Part shown: positions 19,113-26,521 of the stretch, in pieces
Position numbering within the stretch: the first letter of the stretch is position 1
How the letters are laid out: each line of letters opens with the position of its first letter
From: Vibrio rotiferianus CAIM 577 = LMG 21460
Lineage (GTDB): Bacteria > Pseudomonadota > Gammaproteobacteria > Enterobacterales > Vibrionaceae
Length of the DNA: 39,444 bases
Assembly: GCF_002741985.1 (NCBI RefSeq)
Contig: NZ_APHW01000100.1
Coordinates: 1 to 39,444 of the forward strand
Direction of reading: 5' to 3'
Notes under the pieces: model-generated
What the model saw: only the letters and a program-made list of their open reading frames with translations
What the model was told of the DNA's origin: nothing
The model's database searches: none
Position numbers and translations under genes: made by a program

Positions 19113-19280
19113 ATGTTAACCCTACAACTTGCGTACAAGCCGTTCGGTCTTGGGGAGTGGACTTATACAACAGTATCACACGAAGTCGCAAAATCATTGG
19201 CCGCTGAGTATGCCTCATATGGTTGGCCAGTGATGATTGACGGATTACCGTTCGCTACGCAAAAAGAACTCGTTGCGTAA
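19113..19280 (+). CDS. Small hypothetical protein, 55 residues
   Basis: A short reading frame beginning MLTLQLAYKPFGLGEW and ending QKELVA. It is supported by a strong ribosome binding site, TAGGAG (19101-19106), seven bases before the ATG, and by a protein-like composition with no cysteine and no membrane segment. I do not recognise it. It faces a zinc-ribbon gene convergent at 19290 and is divergent from an Lrp-type regulator, which could control it. It could also be a partially random frame, but the start context argues for a real gene. Confidence 0.6.
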   Translation: MLTLQLAYKPFGLGEWTYTTVSHEVAKSLAAEYASYGWPVMIDGLPFATQKELVA

Positions 19281-19289
19281 TAAGCTCGA

Positions 19290-19538
19290 TCACATGATCG
19301 CTGATGTCTGTCGCGCTGGATGCTGAATAACTTCACCTATAGCGCGATGGTTACAGCATCGACAGTAGTACTGTGGTTCCATCTCATAGTAGTGCTCACC
19401 TGTCACAAACTTTGCCATCAATTGAGTAAAGCTTACCACTTTGCCTGTCAGTGTTTCGATTTGATCAGATTCACAACGCTTCATGATCACTTTATGCTGC
19501 GTTGCTCTTCTGCAGGCTGAGCAATAAATATCCGGCAT
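19290..19538 (-). CDS. Small zinc-ribbon-like hypothetical protein, 82 residues
   Basis: Unrecognised protein with two Cys pairs, C-x2-C near residues 6-9 (IYCSACRR) and C-x-C-C near 55-58 (YYCRCCNHR), arranged like a zinc ribbon. The central part is helical. A clear GGAGAGG ribosome binding site precedes the ATG. It is convergent with the 55-residue gene, only 9 bp between their ends. A zinc-binding, possibly nucleic-acid or protein-interaction role is an inference from the cysteines only. Confidence 0.7.
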   Translation of the reverse strand: MPDIYCSACRRATQHKVIMKRCESDQIETLTGKVVSFTQLMAKFVTGEHYYEMEPQYYCRCCNHRAIGEVIQHPARQTSAIM

Positions 19539-19854
19539 TACACCTCTCCCTGTTTTTTACTGTACTACTGACAATTGACATATTTTGTTCAAAAAAATTC
19601 CACAATAATAAATGCCCTTTGTTTTTTTGTGCCCTTCCTCCAAAAATTTCTGCACATATGCCTGAAAACTGAGACCTAAGTCGGTCTCATTTTGTGGCAC
19701 CACTTGTGCAAAAATAATACAAACGTATGTAACATGACGCTATCAGTGATTACGCAAATACTTTCATTAGCTGCAAGTATTTCGCCACGATGCCGATAGA
19801 TGCATAGTAAGCACGTATCGGGTTGAGGAAACTAATACAAAACAAGGAAGTTAG
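19539..19854. other. Gene-free spacer with a terminator-like hairpin
   Basis: A 316-bp spacer. It contains a perfect hairpin TGAGACC-TAAGTC-GGTCTCA near 19669-19690 followed by TTTTGT on the plus strand. No gene ends just upstream on that strand, so the hairpin could end a short unannotated RNA. The promoter of the histidine phosphatase operon should lie to its right; AAGGAAG precedes the ATG at 19855. Confidence 0.4.
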
Positions 19855-20460
19855 ATGATTCATATCACCTTTGTCCGTCATGGGCGTTCACAAGCCGACG
19901 ACCTGAAAGTACACGAAGGACGATTCGACAGCCCATTGACTGAAGTAGGTATTCAGCAAGCACAAAATAGAGCAAAACAGTTTGTTGAAGAAGGGCGCCA
20001 GTACGACGCAATCTTGAGCAGCTCAATGCAGCGGGCGCGACACGTCGCCGAGATCTTTTCTGAACAGCTAAATGTCAGCATAACGACTCATGATGAGTTG
20101 ATGGAGCGTGACAACGGACCATTACAAGGTTTGCCATTTAGTGAATCTAAGCACAAATATCCTATGGCTGATTTCGTCAACCCCTATCAACCTTGCGTCG
20201 CCTCTGCCAATGAAGGGGAAAGCGGTGTTGAGCTTTACGCCCGAGCAAGCCTGGCCCTTCAATCTATCATCAGACGTGGCAGTGGCCGCTACTTGGTGGT
20301 GTCTCACGGACGCTTCCTCAGCACGATGTTTAATGTGATTTGTGGCAACCAACCAAGAGCCAACGAAACTGGCGTCCGATTTGCGTTCGATGATTTAGGC
20401 TACTTCGATACAACTTACCGGCCAGACCTGGATGTTTGGGTCATTCAATCCGTGAGGTAA
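19855..20460 (+). CDS. Histidine phosphatase family protein (phosphoglycerate-mutase-like)
   Basis: Phosphatase that works through a phosphohistidine. The 201-residue protein starts with the RHG motif VRHGRSQ (Arg8, His9); the second conserved histidine is in VVSHGRFL. It is shorter than cofactor-dependent phosphoglycerate mutase, so a small-molecule phosphatase role is more likely. It leads a three-gene run: the GNAT gene starts 7 bp after its stop, and the third gene overlaps the second. AAGGAAG provides the ribosome binding site. The substrate is unknown. Confidence 0.88.
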   Translation: MIHITFVRHGRSQADDLKVHEGRFDSPLTEVGIQQAQNRAKQFVEEGRQYDAILSSSMQRARHVAEIFSEQLNVSITTHDELMERDNGPLQGLPFSESKHKYPMADFVNPYQPCVASANEGESGVELYARASLALQSIIRRGSGRYLVVSHGRFLSTMFNVICGNQPRANETGVRFAFDDLGYFDTTYRPDLDVWVIQSVR

Positions 20461-20467
20461 ACCCAAG

Positions 20468-21013
20468 ATGCCAATACAACCGACTCTCTTCACCGAGAGA
20501 CTTATTCTTCGCCCATTCCATCACGACGATTGTGAGCGCGTCGCATTGCTCGCCGGAGAAAAAATCATTGCAGAAATGACAGCAAATATCCCACACCCTT
20601 ATGAACAGCCAATGGCAAAAACATGGATAGATGGGCATGGTCCTATGTTTAATGATCAAAGAGGCATAGCGTATGCCATCACGCTACGTAGCACCGGAGA
20701 ACTGCTTGGCGCGGTAAGTTTACCAAGAATTGAGGACGGTTATGGCACTCTAGGTTATTGGGTTGGCGTGCCTTATTGGGGGAAAGGTTATGCATTCGAA
20801 GCATCTCAAGCGCTGATTGAGTTTGCTAAATCTTATTTCCAACTCATCGGTATTCGAGTGATGCACTTGGTAGAAAACCAACGCTCAAAATCCGTGATAC
20901 AAAAATTAAATGTGCCTTATGTAGGAAACAAAACCCTCGCCATGCAAGGAGCAGACCGCGAGGTGTGTGTCTATCAATATTCATTTGAGGAGGCAAAGCG
21001 TGGTCATTCATGA
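20468..21013 (+). CDS. GNAT-family N-acetyltransferase (RimJ/RimL type)
   Basis: Acetyltransferase of 181 residues in the RimJ/RimL-like GNAT group that modifies protein N-termini or small amines. The N-terminus LFTERLILRPFHHDDCE is the classic TERLxLRP start, and GYWVGVPYWGKGYAFEA contains the acetyl-CoA loop (about residues 95-112). It lies 7 bp after the histidine phosphatase gene and overlaps the next gene by 14 bp, so the three are an operon. The substrate cannot be assigned. Confidence 0.88.
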   Translation: MPIQPTLFTERLILRPFHHDDCERVALLAGEKIIAEMTANIPHPYEQPMAKTWIDGHGPMFNDQRGIAYAITLRSTGELLGAVSLPRIEDGYGTLGYWVGVPYWGKGYAFEASQALIEFAKSYFQLIGIRVMHLVENQRSKSVIQKLNVPYVGNKTLAMQGADREVCVYQYSFEEAKRGHS

Positions 21014-21449
21014 AACCTCTCAAAACCTACCTAAGAATAACCCGTTTTTGATGGGTGTTTGGGTACTGTCCCTCACCTACTTTGCTTATATAGGCGGTTA
21101 CCTATGGTTAATAGGGGCAGGAATGGCTGTATTTGTCCTATTGCTGTTCGTATTACATCTATCTAAGCGTAAGTGGTTTACGCCAAAATCGATCAGCATT
21201 GAGTCCGCTTCTAATAGTTTGAAGTACCATCAAGATTCTACTGTGTATTTTCGTATTCCATTGAATGAAATCAGCAAGGTTCAAATTGAGAAAGAACCTT
21301 TCAATGGTAACTGCTTGATGCTCTACACCGCTAAAGATTCTTATCAGGTTCCAAATTCCAACAACTTCGATAAACTGCAATTAGCGCAATTAATGAGACA
21401 GCTCGAAGAGAAGATTGATGATAGAGATAGTCAAAGCGCAAACGAATGA
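21000..21449 (+). CDS. Hypothetical membrane protein, 149 residues
   Basis: I do not recognise this protein. Two adjacent hydrophobic segments cover about residues 16-55 (FLMGVWVLSLTYFAYIGGYLW and AGMAVFVLLLFVLHL), followed by a cytoplasmic-looking domain of about 95 residues with alternating beta-type sequence, resembling small PH-like membrane proteins. I chose GTG 21000 because a strong TGAGGAGG lies eight bases upstream; no in-frame ATG fits. It overlaps the GNAT gene by 14 bp. A MITE-like repeat begins four bases after its stop, so its native 3' region may be lost. Confidence 0.75.
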   Translation: MVIHETSQNLPKNNPFLMGVWVLSLTYFAYIGGYLWLIGAGMAVFVLLLFVLHLSKRKWFTPKSISIESASNSLKYHQDSTVYFRIPLNEISKVQIEKEPFNGNCLMLYTAKDSYQVPNSNNFDKLQLAQLMRQLEEKIDDRDSQSANE

Positions 21450-21452
21450 CAT

Positions 21453-21719
21453 TATACCCAAGTGACTTCAAGATGCAGGATTCAGAGCGTTGTCATTGAT
21501 TCGAGTTCAAGGAAAACAACACAGCGTAATAGCCAGCTCTTTCCAAGTTGTTTGACGCAGAAATCGGGGCAATGACACGCTCCCGAAGGGCGAGCTGTCT
21601 TGGCTTGTATACTTTGTTGCCGATTCTTGATTTAGAGTGACTAGATCTTTAAATCGTCGCCGCGTCTACAAACCAAGTCATTCTCGCTGAACCTAGCATC
21701 TCGAGGTTACTTGGGTATA
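21453..21719. repeat. 267-bp MITE-like repeat, copy 1
   Basis: The ends are near-perfect inverted repeats: TATACCCAAGTGACTTCAAG on the left, TATACCCAAGTAACCTCGAG read inward from the right (about 21 of the first 24 bases agree). The element is flanked by TA on each side, consistent with a TA target duplication. The interior has further inverted segments and no coding capacity. A second copy of exactly the same length lies at 22502-22768. Confidence 0.88.
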
Positions 21720-21724
21720 TACAA

Positions 21725-22171
21725 GTGGCGGGGTTGGTCTCTAAAGTTACACAGCGCCATATCGTCGAGCATTTCACTGAAGAAGGAAAACAACGATTCC
21801 TTGCTAGGATTGGGCAAGACGTGACACAAGCGATAACGCATTCAGACTATGTCGCTTTAACAGCCATCAGAGACAACAACATCGTCGGATTTGTCGCCCT
21901 TAAAAGTGGTAACTATCTCACTCATTTATTTGTGACCACCGAAGAACAAGGCCATGGTTTGGGTAAACAACTGCTCAATGCGATATTGGAATCGACCCAA
22001 GATCAACCAATAAGTTATGTTCGCCTTCGCTCAGCCCCCAACGCAGTTTCGTTTTATCACAAGCACGGTTTTGAACCTACCGATGATATCTGCGAGAAAG
22101 AAGGCATTCGTTATGTACCGATGCGCTTAGACCTCCCCTCCTCTCTTGAAACACAAAAAAGCCAGCGGTGA
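21725..22171 (+). pseudogene. GNAT-family N-acetyltransferase, N-terminus probably lost to the MITE-like insertion
   Basis: Frame of 148 residues from a GTG start. The GNAT core is seen: FVALKSGNYLTHLFVTTEEQGHGLGKQLL holds the acetyl-CoA loop (EEQGHGLG), and VRLRSAPNAVSFYHKHGFEP the C-terminal strand-turn. Related GNATs carry roughly 10-15 more residues (a first beta strand and a D-A-x-x-I segment) before the helix that begins here with AGLVSKV. The repeat ends five bases before the GTG. No ribosome binding site precedes it, and the frame runs on into the repeat with no ATG. I infer that the insertion removed the start. It might still be weakly translated. Confidence 0.62.
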
Positions 22172-22184
22172 TGCTGGCTTTTCT
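22157..22184. terminator. Bidirectional terminator between GNAT and RRM genes
   Basis: Stem AAAAGCCAGC (22157-22166) / GCTGGCTTTT (22173-22182). It overlaps the last codons of the rightward GNAT frame and ends just after the stop of the leftward RRM gene. Confidence 0.9.
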
Positions 22185-22189
22185 CTATC

Positions 22190-22429
22190 TTAGTCTTGTG
22201 CGACTTTCACGCGAATCTTGCTTTTCGCTACGTCGCTCAAGTTCAGCGCTTCAAGGGCTGAAATCGCTTCTGCCTCATCTGGCATGATCACAAAGCCGAA
22301 GCCTTTCGACAAACCTGTTTCTTGATCAAGTACCAGTGTGCAAAGTTCTACTTTGCCGTATGCCGAGAATAATGCGCGCATATCTTGCTCAGTCGTTTGA
22401 CGAGCCAAGTTTCTTACTAAAAGTTTCAT
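22190..22429 (-). CDS. RRM-domain RNA-binding protein
   Basis: Small single-RRM protein of 79 residues, predicted to bind single-stranded RNA. RNP2 is LLVRNL at residues 3-8, and RNP1 is KGFGFVIM at about 41-48; the remainder is the normal beta-alpha-beta repeat with a short charged tail. Such proteins in gamma-proteobacteria are often cold-induced, but no cold-shock element was recognised here. The start is ATG 22429, with AGGT upstream; the longer frame from 22456 adds a non-conserved stretch. The second MITE-like repeat lies about 70 bp upstream of the start, in its promoter region. Confidence 0.92.
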   Translation of the reverse strand: MKLLVRNLARQTTEQDMRALFSAYGKVELCTLVLDQETGLSKGFGFVIMPDEAEAISALEALNLSDVAKSKIRVKVAQD

Positions 22430-22501
22430 AATGAACCTAGTGGTTTTAATAACCATACGATTCTCTCAGGTTCTTCAAAACAAACCAAGTGAATAATATT
22501 T

Positions 22502-22768
22502 TATACCCAAATGACTTCATGATGCAGGATTCAGAGCGTTGTCATTGATTCGAGGTCAAGGAAAACAACGCAGCGTAATAGCCAGCTCTTTCCAAGTTGT
22601 TTGACGTAGCAATCGAGTCAATGACACGCTCCCAAAGGGCGAGCTGCCTTGGCTTGTATACTTTGTTGCCGATTCTTGATTTAGACCCACTAGACCTTTA
22701 AATCGCCGCCGCGTATACAAACCAAGTCATTCTCGCTGAACCTAGCATCTCGAGGTTATTTGGGTATA
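22502..22768. repeat. 267-bp MITE-like repeat, copy 2
   Basis: Same length and same orientation as copy 1, with scattered base differences. The ends read TATACCCAAATGACTTCATG on the left and TATACCCAAATAACCTCGAG inward from the right. Base 10 is A in both arms here and G in both arms of copy 1, a compensatory change. It lies between the divergent RRM and GNAT genes and may affect both promoters. No reading frame. Confidence 0.88.
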
Positions 22769-22842
22769 CGAACAACTAGATCATTCTAAGTACATCTGTT
22801 TAAATGATTTTTCGTTCATTTTTCACCCAAAGGAGAGTCGAT

Positions 22843-23373
22843 ATGGAAACGAAACGTCTTAAGCTAATCCCTGCTTGTTTAGATCGTGCAGAAGAAGCGC
22901 ACCAAGCAGTATTGCGTAGCCAGAAGACACTCGAAGTGTATCTTCCTTGGGTGCCACATGTGCTCACACTAGAAGCCATGATTGAGGGGACAGAAAAAGC
23001 CATCGCCAACTTTGAGAGTTTTGAAGGGGAGTTACGTTACTTCATCATTGAGAAAGAAAGCGACCGCTTAATTGGTGCGGTAGGCTTAATGATTCGTGAT
23101 CAAGAAGTGCCATCGTTTGAAATCGGCTACTGGCTGGATGATGCAGCGGTGGGCAACGGCTATATTTCCGAAGCGGTGCTTGAACTAGAGCGTTACGCGT
23201 TTGAAGACCTCGGCGCAAGACGCATTGCGATTACCGCAGATTCAACCAACCTAAAAAGCCGCGCCGTCGCAGAGCGTTGTGGTTATGACTTTGAAGGCGA
23301 GTTGAGACACGACCGCCTCTCTACCTCAGGGGAATTGAGTAACACTGTGGTTTACTCAAAAATCCGTAACTAG
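22843..23373 (+). CDS. GNAT-family N-acetyltransferase (RimJ/RimL type)
   Basis: Acetyltransferase of 176 residues. The N-terminus METKRLKLIPACLDRAEE is a variant of the RimJ/RimL start; FEIGYWLDDAAVGNGYISEA contains the acetyl-CoA loop, and LGARRIAITADSTNLKSRAVAERCGYDFEG the characteristic C-terminal helix and N-x-x-S-R-x-V-A-E-R-x-G-F/Y motif. This pattern fits ribosomal-protein-serine acetyltransferase RimL. ATG 22843 is preferred because AAAGGAGAG lies just upstream. The second MITE-like repeat ends 74 bp before the start. Confidence 0.9.
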   Translation: METKRLKLIPACLDRAEEAHQAVLRSQKTLEVYLPWVPHVLTLEAMIEGTEKAIANFESFEGELRYFIIEKESDRLIGAVGLMIRDQEVPSFEIGYWLDDAAVGNGYISEAVLELERYAFEDLGARRIAITADSTNLKSRAVAERCGYDFEGELRHDRLSTSGELSNTVVYSKIRN

Positions 23374-23416
23374 GCAGTTTGTTATTAAACTTTTTTATTA
23401 AATATAGCGCCACAAA

Positions 23417-23446
23417 AAATAAGCCTCACAAAGAGGCTTATTTTTA
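23417..23446. terminator. Bidirectional terminator between GNAT and MerR genes
   Basis: Stem AAAATAAGCCTC (23417-23428) / GAGGCTTATTTTT (23433-23445) with a 4-base loop, usable by both converging genes. Confidence 0.9.
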
Positions 23447-23481
23447 TTTAACCGGTTTTTAAGACGCTGTTTAAACGCTAA

Positions 23482-23991
23482 TTATAGAGCGCGAATGCGC
23501 ACAATTTCGTCTTGCTCAATACCTAAAGATTCAAGGAACTTTTGGTGTTCAGCAGGCTCCATCTCTTCGAATTTCTGGTGCCATGTCACCATGTCATTTT
23601 CAGAAAAACCCGCCGCTTGCATGATTTGTACCCAACGTTCTTTAGTCACAATATTATCCTCTGTCAGTTGTGGTTCTTGTAGTAGCACCACGATCGCTTT
23701 TTGTTGCGCTCGCAGATTCTGAATCTCGCGTTCGAGTTCATTGAAATGGTCTTTCAAGATCTCCGCTTGAGATTTGCCTTTCTGTGCCAACAAAGTGCGT
23801 ATGCTGGAAATCGGTAACCCGTAAGAGCGATATGACGAGATGGTTTTTAAACGCTGAATCTCGTTTTCTCCATACCAGCGATAACCGTTTTCTGAGCGAT
23901 GCGCAGGCGCTAGCAAGCCTTCGCGTTCATAGTAGAGAATCGTAGTACGAGAGAGTCCACACTCTCTGGCCAGTTGGGTTACGGTTAGCAT
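23482..23991 (-). CDS. MerR-family transcriptional regulator
   Basis: Regulator of 169 residues. The N-terminal MerR helix-turn-helix covers about 1-70: LARECGLSRTTILYYEREGLL, then ENGYRWYGENEIQRL and SYGLPISSIRTLLAQ. A dimerisation coiled-coil follows (about 80-115, LEREIQNLRAQQKAI). The C-terminal region (about 120-169, MQAAGFSENDMVTWHQKFE...) resembles the small TipAS-like or 'antibiotic binding' tail of some MerR members. No cysteine metal-binding motif is evident, so a metal sensor is unlikely. ATG 23991 follows AAGGAG at eight bases. Target unknown. Confidence 0.9.
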   Translation of the reverse strand: MLTVTQLARECGLSRTTILYYEREGLLAPAHRSENGYRWYGENEIQRLKTISSYRSYGLPISSIRTLLAQKGKSQAEILKDHFNELEREIQNLRAQQKAIVVLLQEPQLTEDNIVTKERWVQIMQAAGFSENDMVTWHQKFEEMEPAEHQKFLESLGIEQDEIVRIRAL

Positions 23992-24125
23992 AATGGCTCC
24001 TTTTGTCGGTACAGACATAGCATCAGCCCTACACTGATAGACGGGTCAACACGTTTTTCACTATACCTCAGAAACTCTTTCATTGAGGTATTGGTGCGTC
24101 ATTCAAATTGCTATCGAACAAACAC

Positions 24126-24160
24126 AAAAAAGCCCGCGATAAACGCGGGCTTTGTTTTCA
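24126..24160 (-). terminator. Terminator of the put operon, downstream of putP
   Basis: Stem AAAGCCCGCG (24129-24138) / CGCGGGCTTT (24144-24153). On the minus strand it is followed by TTTTTGTG, about 15 bp past the putP stop. Confidence 0.92.
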
Positions 24161-24171
24161 CTTGAGAGAAA

Positions 24172-25665
24172 TTAGTCTAGTTCAACCAACTTCTTCTCGT
24201 ATTCTTTGTGTTGCTCAAGTACTTCTTGTGCTGCACCGCCAGTCAACTTACTTACGACAATAATCGCAATCGTTGAGAAGATGATGCCCGGTACGATTTC
24301 GTACACATCGAACCAACCACCTGATAGCTGTTTCCAAACCACGATAGTCACACCACCGATTAGGATACCTGCTAGTGCACCGTTACGGTTCATACCGCTC
24401 CAGTAAAGGCTAAGTACAACTGCCGGACCAAACGCAGCACCAAAGCCTGCCCATGCGTAAGATACAAGACCTAGAACAGAGCTGTCTGGTGTCATTGCTA
24501 GGAATAGCGCGATAAGAGAAATCACGATAACGCCAATACGACCAATCATCACGATTTCTTCAGACGTCGCATCCGGCTTGATCACTTGCTTGTAGAAATC
24601 TTCTGCTAAAGCAGATGAAGACACAAGAAGTTGTGAATCCGCAGTACTCATTACCGCCGCTAGGATTGCCGCCAATAGGATACCTGCAATCACTGGGTGG
24701 AATACCGTGTTCACCAATAGCATGAAGATTTTTTCGCCATCTTCTAGTTGCGTGCCTGGGTGACCCGTTACCCACACTAGACCAACAAGACCAACTAGCA
24801 TTGCACCCGCCATAGAAAGCGCAGTCCAACCCACAGCGATACGACGCGCTGTTGTTAGGTCTTTGTTTGAACGAGAAGCTTTAAAACGCGCTAGGATGTG
24901 TGGCTGACCAAAGTAACCTAGCCCCCATGCTACCAACGAGATGATTGCGATAGCCGATAGAGGCTCGCCTTTCACGTCGTTCCATAGCGTTAATAGTTCT
25001 GGGTTAATGTTGTGCATGTCCGTCGCTAGTTGACCTAGACCACCGTCCATTACTGCAACAGGCACGATCATTAGTGCTGCCGCCATCAGTAGACCTTGCA
25101 CCAAGTCCGTCCAAGATACCGCTAAGAAACCACCGAATAGCGTGTACGAAACCACACACACCGTGCCAATGATAACGGCAATGCTGTAATCCAAGCCGAA
25201 TACGGTCTCAAACAATTTACCCCCTGCTACCAAGCCTGAGCTGGTATAGAAAAGGAAGAATAGAAGAATGAAGAACGCAGAGATTGTCTGAATCAGTTTC
25301 GACTTATCGTTAAAGCGACGCGACAGGAACTCAGGCAGCGTTAGCGCATCAGTTTGGATGCTGTAAGTACGTAGACGTTTTGCACTGATTAACCAGTTTA
25401 GCCATGTCCCCACAAGCAGACCACCTGCTAGCCAGAACGCTTCAATACCTGCTGCATACGCATACCCCGGAAGACCAAGTAGCAACCAGCCACTCATGTC
25501 TGATGCGCCCGCAGAAAGTGCCGCTGGCCATGGACCAAGGCTACGACCACCTAGGAAGTAGTCAGATGAATTGGAAGTCCTCTTATACGCGTAAACGCCA
25601 ATGGCAACCATAATTAGTAAATACGCCACAAAAGTGGTCGTGATAGCAAAGCTATTTTCTATCAT
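24172..25665 (-). CDS. putP: Sodium/proline symporter
   Basis: Inner-membrane secondary transporter that takes up L-proline with Na+. The 497-residue protein has about 13 hydrophobic segments of the sodium:solute symporter family. Landmarks are YFLGGRSLGPWPAALSAGASDMSGWLLLGLPG near the start and the SSS signature around FGQPHILARFKASRS with LVGLVGLVWV afterwards. Start ATG 25665 follows GAGG; a longer frame adds 21 residues with no conservation. It is last of the put genes, 137 bp after the small putA-like gene, a spacer that may hold a separate promoter. The terminator follows directly. Confidence 0.95.
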   Translation of the reverse strand: MIENSFAITTTFVAYLLIMVAIGVYAYKRTSNSSDYFLGGRSLGPWPAALSAGASDMSGWLLLGLPGYAYAAGIEAFWLAGGLLVGTWLNWLISAKRLRTYSIQTDALTLPEFLSRRFNDKSKLIQTISAFFILLFFLFYTSSGLVAGGKLFETVFGLDYSIAVIIGTVCVVSYTLFGGFLAVSWTDLVQGLLMAAALMIVPVAVMDGGLGQLATDMHNINPELLTLWNDVKGEPLSAIAIISLVAWGLGYFGQPHILARFKASRSNKDLTTARRIAVGWTALSMAGAMLVGLVGLVWVTGHPGTQLEDGEKIFMLLVNTVFHPVIAGILLAAILAAVMSTADSQLLVSSSALAEDFYKQVIKPDATSEEIVMIGRIGVIVISLIALFLAMTPDSSVLGLVSYAWAGFGAAFGPAVVLSLYWSGMNRNGALAGILIGGVTIVVWKQLSGGWFDVYEIVPGIIFSTIAIIVVSKLTGGAAQEVLEQHKEYEKKLVELD

Positions 25666-25802
25666 TTGATAGTCCTCGTTATAATTATTTCCTTCCTTGC
25701 CCTCTTTGATATTTTGCCATCGCAGCAATACATCAAAGCAAGAGATACCAACCCAAATGAGCTCTACGACTCTTTGTGATTAGGTTGGCATCACAAGTCA
25801 GG
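25666..25802 (-). other. putP leader region with an intercistronic hairpin
   Basis: In the spacer between the putA-CTD gene and putP, TACCAACC (near 25749-25756) can pair with GGTTGGCA (near 25784-25791), and TTGTGA/TCACAA form a smaller dyad. There is no T-run, so it is more likely an RNA-processing or regulatory structure than a terminator. GAGGA precedes the putP ATG. Confidence 0.4.
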
Positions 25803-26510
25803 TTAGTGGGAGTCGCTTCCCAACTCGAGTAGAGTCGCGTTACCGCCCACCGCTGTAATATTTATCGTTCGTGTACGCTCAGTAATAAAGCGCAACGATA
25901 GATGAGGATCATGAGTCAATGTCGGTGACTCTAAATCCGTTTCAGAAACTAAGCCGACGATAGCACCGTCACGCTTAGCCAGTTGCAGGTTAAGCGCATG
26001 CTCAACCTGTGAATGCCCAACATAACCCACACTACGTACGTCGCTGTCTAACAACGGGGAAGACGCATCGTACGCAACCACTTGGACTAAGTTAGATGGG
26101 AAGTTTGCTGACACTACAGCATGCTTAACCAATTGAGTAAGCTCTGTATTGTCACTGCAAATCACCACACTGTTGCCTGCAATCAAAGCACAGGTGATCA
26201 TTGCAAATGCGCTGTACAGTGCGTTCTCGGTATTCGCCAGGTTGTTTTCACAAACGACCAAAGCCACACCGCGACCCGCCGCGTACAGCTCGTTAGTTTC
26301 GCCCGTAGGACCCACTAACTGATGAGTTTCTGCTAACAGAGCTGACGCTTGTTGCAAGTGGTAAGACACCACTTTGCCAACCACGCTATGCTGCTCTTCA
26401 ATCGCAGATTTAAATGCCAGCAAATGCTCGCATTTGTAATCAAAATCGGTCAGATTCCACTGCTCCCACGCAGAGAATGCATCTTTAAAATACGTGATTT
26501 GATGAACCAT
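25803..26510 (-). CDS. Free-standing PutA C-terminal (aldehyde-dehydrogenase-superfamily) domain protein
   Basis: Small protein of 235 residues that aligns by eye with the C-terminal domain fused to long PutA proteins such as that of E. coli. Visible landmarks are GPTGE (residues 67-71), the strand-helix GRGVALVVCENN then ALIAGNSVVICSD, and a C-terminal ERTRTINITAVGGNATLLELG (about 211-231), which corresponds to the conserved PutA tail ERxxSxNTxAxGGNASLM. It has no GQxC active-site cysteine and no Rossmann catalytic residues, so it is not a working aldehyde dehydrogenase. It starts 11 bp after the putA stop in another frame, so it is translated separately, probably in a fixed ratio. The role I infer is as the lid that closes the PutA substrate channel. 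Confidence 0.82.
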   Translation of the reverse strand: MVHQITYFKDAFSAWEQWNLTDFDYKCEHLLAFKSAIEEQHSVVGKVVSYHLQQASALLAETHQLVGPTGETNELYAAGRGVALVVCENNLANTENALYSAFAMITCALIAGNSVVICSDNTELTQLVKHAVVSANFPSNLVQVVAYDASSPLLDSDVRSVGYVGHSQVEHALNLQLAKRDGAIVGLVSETDLESPTLTHDPHLSLRFITERTRTINITAVGGNATLLELGSDSH

Positions 26511-26521
26511 AATGCGACTCC

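Noticed and set aside
19113..19538. Toxin-antitoxin pair
   Set aside because: The two genes converge instead of being co-transcribed, and neither has toxin or antitoxin features.
21453..22768. Integron attC or VCR cassette repeats
   Set aside because: The repeats have long TA-flanked inverted ends and no attC core (GTTRRRY pair), and genes between them face different ways.
25803..26510. Active P5C dehydrogenase
   Set aside because: There is no active-site cysteine motif or full catalytic domain, and the length is under half of the enzyme.
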